Source of the DNA: Methanobacterium sp.
GTDB taxonomy: Archaea > Methanobacteriota > Methanobacteria > Methanobacteriales > Methanobacteriaceae
DNA: 17,581 nucleotides
Direction of reading: 5' to 3'
NCBI GenBank assembly: GCA_021372715.1
Contig: JAJFTX010000004.1
Span: forward strand, 1-17,581
The notes beneath the pieces were generated by a model. That model was not told the DNA's origin. It saw only the letters and a list, made by a program, of their open reading frames with translations, and searched no databases. The number at the start of each line of letters is the position of its first letter. Position 1 is the stretch's first letter. Shown piece by piece: positions 1-6,424 of this stretch. Made by a program: the position numbers and the translations under genes.

Positions 1-818
1 AAATTGATATATCCAACCTTTTCCTTCTTATTTTTAACAGCACCATAGGCATATTCCATCATTTTCTCCATGAACCTAGGCATATCTGCCAATTCTAACT
101 TTATCGCTGAATCTGGACATATTTCCAGACAATGATTACAGCCAATACACATATCATAATCAATATGGGATTTTTCATCTTGCAGATACATGGCATATAC
201 GGGACATTCACCCACACAAACACCACAAGCATTGCAAGAATCAGTGATGATTGGTTTGGCGCATTCGTGCTGTTCTATTTTACCCGGAACTGCTGCACAT
301 CCCATTGCCAGATTCTTAAGGGCACCTCCAAAACCACTCATTCCATGCCCTTTAAAATGAGATATAACCAACATAGAATCTGAATCCTCTATATCTCCGG
401 CAATTTTAACATTTTTAAAGTGTTTTAAATTTACTTCTATTTCTTTCCAATTTTCTCCCATTAAACCATCGGCTATGATCAGAGGAGCACCAACTACAGC
501 AAAATCAAACCCATGTTTAATGGCTATTTCAATGTGATCCACAGAATTATGTCTACTACCATAATAAAGAGTGTTAGTATCGGTTAAAAAAGGTTTACCT
601 CTATTTTCCAGGACTTTTTCAACTATGGATCCTACAAATATTGGTTTAATAAAAGAATCATTCCCTTCTTCTCCAAAATGCAATTTTACAGCAGTTAAAC
701 CCTGACGTTCTACTGTTCTATTAAGACTGGCTTCATCAAAAAGTCTCTTTATCCTATTTATCTTATTTTCATACTGATTCCTTGACCTTAAATCGGTGAA
801 ATATACTTTACTGGCCAT
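1..818 (-). CDS. DUF362 domain protein with two [4Fe-4S] clusters (partial, C-terminus beyond window)
   Basis: Reading leftward from ATG 818 gives 272 open codons that run off the left edge, so the C-terminus is missing. Residues about 1-190 look like the DUF362 domain (KLHFGEEGN near 45-53, then SHFKGHGMSGFGGALKN near 153-169). Two ferredoxin motifs follow: Cys195, 198, 201, 205 and Cys224, 227, 230, 234, the standard CxxCxxCxxxCP spacing for two [4Fe-4S] clusters. DUF362 proteins are cytoplasmic iron-sulfur proteins of mostly unknown function. The ATG shares one base with the stop of the upstream TIM-barrel gene (TAATG), and a GAGGTG ribosome site lies at 827-832 inside that gene, so the pair is probably translationally coupled. 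The family call is firm; the substrate is unknown. An electron-transfer role is inference from the clusters. Confidence 0.88.
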   Translation of the reverse strand, partial: MASKVYFTDLRSRNQYENKINRIKRLFDEASLNRTVERQGLTAVKLHFGEEGNDSFIKPIFVGSIVEKVLENRGKPFLTDTNTLYYGSRHNSVDHIEIAIKHGFDFAVVGAPLIIADGLMGENWKEIEVNLKHFKNVKIAGDIEDSDSMLVISHFKGHGMSGFGGALKNLAMGCAAVPGKIEQHECAKPIITDSCNACGVCVGECPVYAMYLQDEKSHIDYDMCIGCNHCLEICPDSAIKLELADMPRFMEKMMEYAYGAVKNKKEKVGYIN

Positions 819-1585
819 TAAATTCCCACCTCTTTTTTTAAATCTCTGATAACCTTTAGACTTTTTAATACGTTTTGATAATCATTAAGCTCGATGATCA
901 TATTATTAATATCTTTCAATAGGTTTAAATTCAGATTTCCTTCACCTAAACTTAGATGCTGGTCTTTTTCACCATTATTATCACTCAAATGGTAGTAGCA
1001 TATGTTTTTCATTGCTAAAAATGGTTTTATATCCCCATTGGTATTGGCATGCCCCACATCGACGGTCGCTTGACAGCCGCATTTTTCGATATAGTATCGT
1101 TGTTCCTGGGCTGTGTTGCAAAAGTAAGCATATCTATGGGGCATATTTTCCACTGAAAGGATTATTCCGCGTTCATTTGCATATTGGTTGGCCTGGGTAA
1201 GAGTTTCTATGGAATAGTACTTGCCCATATCCCTAACTCTATCTTCCAATCTATGGATCAGTCCGGGATGGGTAGTTATAGCTAACGCTCCTATTTCAGC
1301 GGCTAGATCTATGGTTTCTTTCATTTGTAACAGTGTTTCTTCCCTCATACCCGGATTTAAACTGGCAGGATTCATGTCTATGGTCGGAGCATGCAAATAT
1401 AAATCAATATCATAGGATTCAAATATTTGAAAAACCTCTGAATCAAAGCTTAATGCTATTCTAGGCCATGTATGGGGGCCTTCACATAGTATTTCCATCA
1501 TATTAAATCCATCTCGAGAAGCTGTCTCCAAACACTCCTCAAAGGATCTCATAAATAGGGATAGTGTAGAAAAACCGATTTTCAT
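818..1585 (-). CDS. TIM-barrel metalloprotein (AP endonuclease 2 / sugar phosphate isomerase-epimerase fold)
   Basis: 255 residues with the endonuclease IV/xylose isomerase-like barrel pattern. Candidate metal ligands appear in family order: His65 (HAP), His106 (THPG), Glu146 (SVENM), Asp176 and His179 (VDVGHA), His199, Asp208 and His210 (KDQH, before LGEG), and Glu232. This resembles the trinuclear zinc set of endonuclease IV, but the same fold also covers sugar epimerases, and the protein is somewhat shorter than typical Nfo. Either a DNA-repair or a small-molecule isomerase role is possible. ATG 1585 is preceded by AGGAGT about ten bases upstream. It is the first gene of a two-gene unit with the DUF362 ferredoxin, which it overlaps by one base. 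The fold is firm; the substrate is not. Confidence 0.85.
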   Translation of the reverse strand: MKIGFSTLSLFMRSFEECLETASRDGFNMMEILCEGPHTWPRIALSFDSEVFQIFESYDIDLYLHAPTIDMNPASLNPGMREETLLQMKETIDLAAEIGALAITTHPGLIHRLEDRVRDMGKYYSIETLTQANQYANERGIILSVENMPHRYAYFCNTAQEQRYYIEKCGCQATVDVGHANTNGDIKPFLAMKNICYYHLSDNNGEKDQHLSLGEGNLNLNLLKDINNMIIELNDYQNVLKSLKVIRDLKKEVGI

Positions 1586-1615
1586 TGATTTATAACTCCT
1601 GTTCCTTTGTAACTA

Positions 1616-1628
1616 AAAGATATAATCT
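1616..1628 (-). promoter_or_regulatory. possible TATA element for the TIM-barrel/DUF362 unit
   Basis: The minus strand here reads AGATTATATCT, about 35 bases upstream of ATG 1585. That is a plausible archaeal TATA position for a transcript with a short leader. The surrounding DNA is very AT-rich, so the exact element is uncertain. Confidence 0.35.
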
Positions 1629-1685
1629 TCTTAAAAATTCATTACCCATTTATTTTATCTTCAATAATTAATAAAATTCGTTATC

Positions 1686-1737
1686 TTTATATAGTATAGG
1701 ATATATCAAAATTATTTATATCAAAAAGTGATATATC
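1686..1737 (+). promoter_or_regulatory. promoter and candidate PadR operator of the export operon
   Basis: A TATA-like TTTATATA lies at 1686-1693. Downstream, two copies of the 8-bp palindrome GATATATC sit at 1700-1707 and 1730-1737, 30 bp apart centre to centre (about three helical turns). With flanking bases they form a perfect 9-bp inverted repeat (1700-1708 with 1729-1737). A partial copy, TATATC, lies between them at 1717-1722. The expected start of transcription, about 25 bp after the TATA box, falls inside this array, where a bound protein would block initiation. PadR proteins commonly repress their own operons through such inverted repeats. The link to this PadR is inference from position. 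Confidence 0.6.
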
Positions 1738-1768
1738 GAATTTATAATTAATTCTAAGGAGATGAAAA

Positions 1769-2251
1769 ATGCAGGAAGAAGATTCAAATCCTCGTGGCGG
1801 ATTGAATCAGAGCACAGATGATGAAAAAGATCCTCAGCATGATGATAACTTCCAAGAAGAAGTGAAAAACTTAAAAAAATATGATAGGAAGATGCTAAAA
1901 GGATTTATGAGAGGTTTTGGAAAAATCGTTATCTTATGGCTGATCAGTAAAAAAAGGCAGCATGGATATGAAATTATGACTCAAATCCACGAATCCACCC
2001 CATTCAATAGTAAAATGCCCAGCGCCAGTATGATCTACCCAGTTTTACATGGTCTTGAAAAGAAAGGACTGATTACTGGAACATGGGAACACCACGGGAA
2101 AAGAAAAGTTAAATATTATGAAATAACTTCTGAAGGAGAGGAGAGCTTAGAACGCATCCGAAAATTGGCAAAAGGCCAAAAGCTGGGAAAAAATAATCTT
2201 TACAAAGAATTCATGGAAGATATGTTTTCTTTAAATCAGAATCATTCTTAA
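1769..2251 (+). CDS. PadR family transcriptional regulator
   Basis: 160 residues. The winged-helix PadR domain covers about residues 44-130: FGKIVILWLISKKRQHGYEI is the typical first helices, SASMIYPVLHGLEKKGLI the recognition region, and KVKYYEITSEGEE the wing. The first 40 residues are an unusual acidic, polar tail (many Asp, Glu, Asn, Gln) absent from minimal PadR proteins. The C-terminal helix seen in larger PadR proteins is short. AAGGAG at 1756-1761, seven bases before the ATG, supports the start. It is the first gene of an operon with an ABC exporter, 23 bases before the ATPase gene, the classic arrangement for a PadR that senses a compound and controls its own efflux pump. The ligand is unknown. 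Confidence 0.9.
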   Translation: MQEEDSNPRGGLNQSTDDEKDPQHDDNFQEEVKNLKKYDRKMLKGFMRGFGKIVILWLISKKRQHGYEIMTQIHESTPFNSKMPSASMIYPVLHGLEKKGLITGTWEHHGKRKVKYYEITSEGEESLERIRKLAKGQKLGKNNLYKEFMEDMFSLNQNHS

Positions 2252-2274
2252 AAATAATTTGAGGTATTATAAAT

Positions 2275-3351
2275 ATGAAATACGCAATAGAAACCTTTGA
2301 TCTAACCAAAAATTACGGAGATTTTTTGGCAGTTGATAAATTAAACCTTAAGGTCAAAAATAAAAGTATTTTCGGGTTTTTAGGGCCAAATGGGGCCGGT
2401 AAAACCACTACAATAAAAATGTTAACATGTTTAATACCACCCACATCTGGAACCGCTGAAGTATCCGGTTATGATATAGTGGAAGGTCCAAACCAAGTCA
2501 GACAGAAGATAGGGATGGTTCCCCAATTAGTGAGTTTATATGGGGATTTAACCGCTCGTGAGAATGCTGAACTATGTGCAGACTACTATGGATTACCAAA
2601 AGACCTTAAAGAAGAAAGGATAGATGACCTGATGGAATTGGTAGACATAAAATACGCTCAAAACAAACTGGTAAGACAACTTTCTGGAGGACAGAAACAG
2701 AAAGTCTCCGTAGTCGCCAGCCTGGTACATCAGCCAGATATATTGTTTTTAGATGAACCAACCATTGGTCTGGATCCTACAACTAAAAGTGTGTTATGGG
2801 ACCTCATACAGGATCTTAACGAAGAAGGTCATACAATAATCCTATGCTCTCATGACATGTATGAAGTGGACATGCTCTGTGATCATGTGGGAATAATAGA
2901 TAAAGGTATATTAGCGGCTTATGACACACCACAAGGTCTTAAAGACACCATACTTGAAGATCAGGATCATAAAACTGCAATGAACATCAGCAAGATCATG
3001 AGGGAATTGGAAGAAAATTCCAACGTAGGTGAAGTTTCTTCATTCAAAGAACTGAAAGGTAACATGTTAGAAACTGAAATAGCCAATGCAAGAGAGATAA
3101 GTATAAAAATTGACAACATTTGTGATTCAATGATGCAAGAACTGCACAAACTCCCATTTATATTCGAAATAACTCCCCACCAATCTGGGAGGGTAAGTAT
3201 GAAGATTAGTAACTCTGCAGACGCAGTTACAGCTGTACTTAACACCATAATTAAAAATGATGGTAATATTTCATCAATTTCAACACAAGACCCTTCATTG
3301 GAGGATGTTTTTATGAAAGTGACCACCAGACATGAAGTGGAAGGTGAATAA
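2275..3351 (+). CDS. ABC transporter ATP-binding protein (ABC-2 exporter type)
   Basis: 358 residues. It has all the ATPase motifs: Walker A GPNGAGKTT at 37-45, Q-loop Gln84, signature LSGGQ at 136-140, Walker B ILFLDEP at 156-162, and H-loop His193. The domain is of the drug/antibiotic exporter (DrrA/CcmA-like) class. Residues about 225-358 form a C-terminal extension, longer than in many homologues and ending in a DPSLEDVFMKVT motif common in this class. GAGGT at 2261-2265 sets the start nine bases downstream. It lies between the PadR gene and its membrane partner; the permease ATG follows one base after its TAA, so the two are probably translationally coupled. The protein would power export from the cytoplasmic face. 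The substrate cannot be read from sequence. Confidence 0.93.
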   Translation: MKYAIETFDLTKNYGDFLAVDKLNLKVKNKSIFGFLGPNGAGKTTTIKMLTCLIPPTSGTAEVSGYDIVEGPNQVRQKIGMVPQLVSLYGDLTARENAELCADYYGLPKDLKEERIDDLMELVDIKYAQNKLVRQLSGGQKQKVSVVASLVHQPDILFLDEPTIGLDPTTKSVLWDLIQDLNEEGHTIILCSHDMYEVDMLCDHVGIIDKGILAAYDTPQGLKDTILEDQDHKTAMNISKIMRELEENSNVGEVSSFKELKGNMLETEIANAREISIKIDNICDSMMQELHKLPFIFEITPHQSGRVSMKISNSADAVTAVLNTIIKNDGNISSISTQDPSLEDVFMKVTTRHEVEGE

Positions 3352-3352
3352 A

Positions 3353-4516
3353 ATGGTAGAAAGCAAAAAGATTATGTGGATGCTTAAAAAAGATCTTTTA
3401 GTCCTTTGGAGGCATAAACCACGTCTATTTTCTATTTTCCTTTTTCCCATACTCATGATTGCTCTTTTCGGTTATGGTATGGGTGGTTCAATTGACAATC
3501 TACCTGTCGTAGTGGTTAAACAAAGCAGTGGTCCCATTACGGATCAGACTTTAAGCGCAATTAAAGGTCTAGATCTCTATGATGTGAAGGATATTATAAC
3601 TGATCCAGATAAGGCTAAAGATATGGTTAAAAATGGACAAGTTAAAGCCGCTATTATACTTCCGACAGATTATGAGGATATGAGTAGTTCCCAATCCAAA
3701 GCGGTTACTATATATGTGGATTCATCAGATCAAATGGCCACTCAAACATTGGTTCCCACGACTCAGGCCCTTTTTACCCAGATATCCACCAGAATGGGAC
3801 TAGCCAAAATACAAACTACTACCGCTCAAAGTGGTGTTAATTCAACATTATCCCCCATTAATTATCAGAGCATCACCAGCAGCATTAACTTTGAAATAGT
3901 CAAACAATATGGAGATATAAAATACATAGACTTCTTAGTACCGGCTATTATAGCTATGACAGTTATGATGGGTGCTATGATGAGTATGGGAGAATCATTA
4001 GCCGGAGAACGGGAAAGAGGGGAGCTTGCACGTTTATTTATGACCCCAACCAGTGTTTCCACAGTGGTGGGTGGAAAAATAATGTCCAGATTGGTTATTC
4101 AAACTGCCACCGCCCTGGTTCTCATTGGTGCAGCAATAGCTCTATTCGGAATAACCATCAACGGCAGCATGTTGCTAACTATATTCCTGTTAATCCTAAC
4201 TGCCCTTTGCTTTGTTGGATTTGGTATTATGGTTTCTGCTAGAGTTAGTACTCAGGAAGATTATGTACAGATGGTGATGCCATTTACAATGCCCCAAATG
4301 TTTATATCTGGAGTATTCTATCCATTAGAAACCATGCCCTGGATATTCCAAAAAATAGCTTATATATCACCTTTAACCTATGCTAACGATGCATTAAGGG
4401 GTGTGATGTTAAAAGGATTAACTATTGGAGATATATGGGTTGATGTAGCTGTACTTTTAGGATTCACTGGATTATTCTTTATGATGGGTGTTATAAGATT
4501 TAACAGAGACATTTAA
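3353..4516 (+). CDS. ABC-2 type transporter permease
   Basis: 387 residues from ATG 3353. A first membrane helix near residues 26-44 follows a basic amphipathic stretch with WRHKPR. A roughly 140-residue extracellular domain comes next (about 45-185), then five hydrophobic segments, with the conserved cytoplasmic SLAGERERGELARLF motif after the second and SGVFYPLETMPW between later helices. This is the ABC-2 (YadH/DrrB-like) permease architecture. Another in-frame ATG at 3332 would overlap the ATPase by 20 bases but has no ribosome site; GGTGA at 3343-3347 sits five bases before ATG 3353, so the shorter start is preferred. It pairs with the upstream ATPase, and the propeller gene follows after 34 bases. 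Confidence 0.92.
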   Translation: MVESKKIMWMLKKDLLVLWRHKPRLFSIFLFPILMIALFGYGMGGSIDNLPVVVVKQSSGPITDQTLSAIKGLDLYDVKDIITDPDKAKDMVKNGQVKAAIILPTDYEDMSSSQSKAVTIYVDSSDQMATQTLVPTTQALFTQISTRMGLAKIQTTTAQSGVNSTLSPINYQSITSSINFEIVKQYGDIKYIDFLVPAIIAMTVMMGAMMSMGESLAGERERGELARLFMTPTSVSTVVGGKIMSRLVIQTATALVLIGAAIALFGITINGSMLLTIFLLILTALCFVGFGIMVSARVSTQEDYVQMVMPFTMPQMFISGVFYPLETMPWIFQKIAYISPLTYANDALRGVMLKGLTIGDIWVDVAVLLGFTGLFFMMGVIRFNRDI

Positions 4517-4550
4517 AGATTATAAAAAACTAAATATTAGGTGATATGAA

Positions 4551-5795
4551 ATGATTCGTAAAACAAATCTGGTTTTTGTATTGATACTAATGGGCCTTTT
4601 AGCCTCATCAATTTCATTAAACCCGGTTGCTGCTGTTGATTGGCCTATTTTCCATCAAAATTTAGATCATACCGGGTTTCTGATCCAACCAGGAGATTTC
4701 GCTCCAACTTTATGGAATTTCAATGCAGGTAAAAGTATCAGATCTTCACCAGCTTTAATGGACAAAACCATTTTCTTTGGTTCAGATAACGGAATTATAT
4801 ACGCGTTAAATATGGAAGATGGTACTAAGACATGGGAATATAAAACAGATGGAGCTGTTATATCTTCTCCTTGCATAGCTAACGATACACTCTACATTGG
4901 ATCAGGGGATGGATATATTTATGCCCTTAAAGCTTCAAATGGGGAGTTAAAATGGAAATATAAAACCGAAAATGCCGTTGATTCATCTCCAACAGTAGTG
5001 AACGGAACTTTGTACGTAGGTTCCGATGATAATAATGTTTATGCCTTGAATTCGGAAAATGGGAATTTATTATGGAATTATAAAACTGGTAAAGCAGTTA
5101 AATCCTCACCAACTGTATTCAATGGCACAATATATGTTGGATCTGATGATGGTGTAATTTATGCATTGGGTGCTCAAAACGGTAGTAAAATTTGGTATTA
5201 CACAACCGGTGATAGAGTACAATCTTCTCCAACCTTCTTTAACGATACCATATACGTTGGATCGGACGATGGTAAACTTTACGCATTGAACACAACAACA
5301 GGAACTGTTTTATGGACTTATTCTATGGGTAAATCCGTTAAGTCTTCTCCTACAATTGATGAGATTAATTTCAATCTTTTTGTAGGAGCAGATAATGGAC
5401 AATTTTCCTGTCTGGATACAAGAAATGGAACCCATAAATGGTCGATACAAACAGGAGCAGCTATTCAATCAACTGCAGCAATTTCTGGAAATCGTACTAT
5501 ATTTGGATCCAATAATGGGAAATTATATGTTTTGAACAAATACAGCGGTACAATTGAATGGACCTATGAACCAGGATACTATGTTTTCAACGCACCCCTC
5601 ATCTCTTCACCAGCTGCTTATGGTAATATGAGCTATCTGGGAAGTAATGATGGATATCTCTATGCGGTGAATATAGAAAAACAGAGTACATCAACATCCA
5701 TATGGGTTTATTATATTGGTGGGATCCTGATAATTATTATCGCGGCCCTAATTGCCCTGAGAATGATAAGAAACCGTGCTCAAAAGAAAGAATAA
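4551..5795 (+). CDS. membrane-anchored PQQ-type beta-propeller repeat protein
   Basis: 414 residues. An N-terminal signal peptide (about 1-28, basic MIRK then a hydrophobic core ending PVAA) is followed by eight PQQ/YVTN-like blades of about 40 residues, with SSP at 65, 105, 145, 185, 225, 265 and 352 and a divergent ST at 307. Each blade contains a VGSDDG-like turn, YAL, and a G-x-x-x-W strand end. The N-terminal WPIFHQNLDHTG segment probably closes the ring. A membrane helix at about 385-404 and a basic tail (RMIRNRAQKKE) anchor it with the propeller outside. Many Asn-x-Thr/Ser sequons fit surface glycosylation. AGGTGA at 4539-4544 marks the start. Tight spacing behind the permease suggests it works with the exporter, perhaps as a substrate-capture or assembly platform (inference). 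The fold resembles BamB, but homology of function is not implied. Confidence 0.9.
   Translation: MIRKTNLVFVLILMGLLASSISLNPVAAVDWPIFHQNLDHTGFLIQPGDFAPTLWNFNAGKSIRSSPALMDKTIFFGSDNGIIYALNMEDGTKTWEYKTDGAVISSPCIANDTLYIGSGDGYIYALKASNGELKWKYKTENAVDSSPTVVNGTLYVGSDDNNVYALNSENGNLLWNYKTGKAVKSSPTVFNGTIYVGSDDGVIYALGAQNGSKIWYYTTGDRVQSSPTFFNDTIYVGSDDGKLYALNTTTGTVLWTYSMGKSVKSSPTIDEINFNLFVGADNGQFSCLDTRNGTHKWSIQTGAAIQSTAAISGNRTIFGSNNGKLYVLNKYSGTIEWTYEPGYYVFNAPLISSPAAYGNMSYLGSNDGYLYAVNIEKQSTSTSIWVYYIGGILIIIIAALIALRMIRNRAQKKE
4743..5684 (+). repeat. eight tandem PQQ-blade repeats of about 120 bp
   Basis: Blades 1-6 are exactly 40 codons apart, with strongly conserved cores (SSPT, YVGSDDG, YAL). Blades 7 and 8 drift to 42 and 45 codons and lose parts of the consensus. 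The similarity of blades 3-5 at protein level suggests relatively recent internal duplication. Confidence 0.8.
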
Positions 5796-5833
5796 CTTAG
5801 GGAAAGTATAATTCAGAATATTAATACTCCCCA

Positions 5834-5841
5834 TTTTTTTT
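5834..5841 (+). terminator. T-run terminator of the export operon
   Basis: Eight consecutive T residues about 40 bases after the propeller stop, then further T-rich sequence. Archaeal RNA polymerase terminates on such runs without needing a hairpin. Confidence 0.6.
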
Positions 5842-5913
5842 ATTTATTTAAAGAATAGAATTGACTATAACTTGTTGATAGGCTTTTTAAAATAAAATAA
5901 AAATTAAGATAAT

Positions 5914-5967
5914 AAAAAAACCTAATAATTAATTCATAAAAAATGTTTAATTGGATTTAATCCAATT
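5914..5967 (-). terminator. hairpin plus T-runs after the Alba gene
   Basis: On the minus strand a 7-bp stem (5961-5967 with 5949-5955, loop TTTAA) overlaps the end of the Alba reading frame. Six T residues follow (opposite 5938-5943), with a second run of seven opposite 5914-5920. This gives a convincing factor-independent stop facing the export operon's own terminator. Confidence 0.6.
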
Positions 5968-6241
5968 ATTCTTTACATAATTGTATTTCGATGGCTGAAA
6001 CGTTGGTATTTGATCCTTCGTTACTCATTATCTCTTCAGTACAGATATCTATACCGCCGATGTCCACGTCGGTTATAAATCTGTTCCTGACAATTTCCGC
6101 TACATCTACAGCTCTACTTATTGCTCTTCCTCTAGCTTTTAAAACAACTTCTGGCACTCCACCATTCATCTGAGTTACCACAGCTAAAACATAGTTCATT
6201 ACCGGCTTGTTTCCAATGTATACAACATTTTCCTCTGACAT
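5966..6241 (-). CDS. albA: DNA/RNA-binding chromatin protein Alba
   Basis: 91 residues matching Alba throughout: VYIGNKPVMNYVLAV at 7-21, VLKARGRAISRAVDVAEIVRNRF at about 33-55, and a C-terminal VSAIEIQL strand. Alba dimers coat DNA and bind RNA in most archaea. The N-terminal lysine pair (Lys16-Lys17 in Sulfolobus, where Lys16 is the acetylation site) is here Asn11-Lys12, so the first lysine is absent. A near-ideal ribosome site, GGAGGT, lies at 6248-6253, six bases before the ATG, fitting an abundant protein. It is a single-gene unit with its own promoter and terminator. Confidence 0.96.
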   Translation of the reverse strand: MSEENVVYIGNKPVMNYVLAVVTQMNGGVPEVVLKARGRAISRAVDVAEIVRNRFITDVDIGGIDICTEEIMSNEGSNTNVSAIEIQLCKE

Positions 6242-6286
6242 TCACTAACCTCCATGAAATACCTTGATAATTCTTAACTTTTATTA

Positions 6287-6295
6287 TTATATAAA
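6287..6295 (-). promoter_or_regulatory. TATA box of the Alba gene
   Basis: The minus strand reads TTTATATAA, close to the archaeal consensus. It is centred about 50 bases before ATG 6241, predicting a leader of about 25 bases that contains the strong ribosome site. It is the clearest promoter in the window. Confidence 0.7.
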
Positions 6296-6360
6296 GTTTG
6301 TGTGTGTACAGATTAATGTTCTAATCAATATATTTCCCTCTAAAAACAGATGAAAATAAA

Positions 6361-6377
6361 ATTTATAATTTATAAAT
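6361..6377. repeat. 17-bp perfect AT-only palindrome
   Basis: Arms ATTTATAA and TTATAAAT flank a central T. It lies between the end of the nitrogenase-like gene and the Alba promoter. It could be a binding site, but an all-AT palindrome in such AT-rich DNA may arise by chance. Confidence 0.35.
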
Positions 6378-6378
6378 G

Positions 6379-6421
6379 AAAAAATCAGTTAATTAATCAT
6401 TTTAGTTGGTCTAAATAAAAA
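6379..6421 (-). terminator. T-rich terminator of the nitrogenase-like gene
   Basis: Immediately after the stop at 6425 the minus strand carries a run of five T (opposite 6417-6421) and then one of six T (opposite 6379-6384). No clear stem was seen. Confidence 0.45.
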
Positions 6422-6424
6422 TAA

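Noticed and set aside
132..383. 83-residue plus-strand open frame
   Set aside because: It lies wholly opposite the DUF362 ferredoxin motifs, which are clearly the real coding strand.
818..1585. Assignment as endonuclease IV (nfo)
   Set aside because: The ligand order is similar, but length and partner gene do not settle repair versus isomerase function.
2967..3326. 119-residue minus-strand open frame
   Set aside because: Antisense to the C-terminal part of the ABC ATPase; no ribosome site or family resemblance.
6305..6310. TGTACA (TRP-box-like) upstream of the Alba TATA box
   Set aside because: A lone hexamer; several TGTACA copies occur by chance inside coding regions here, and nothing links Alba to tryptophan control.
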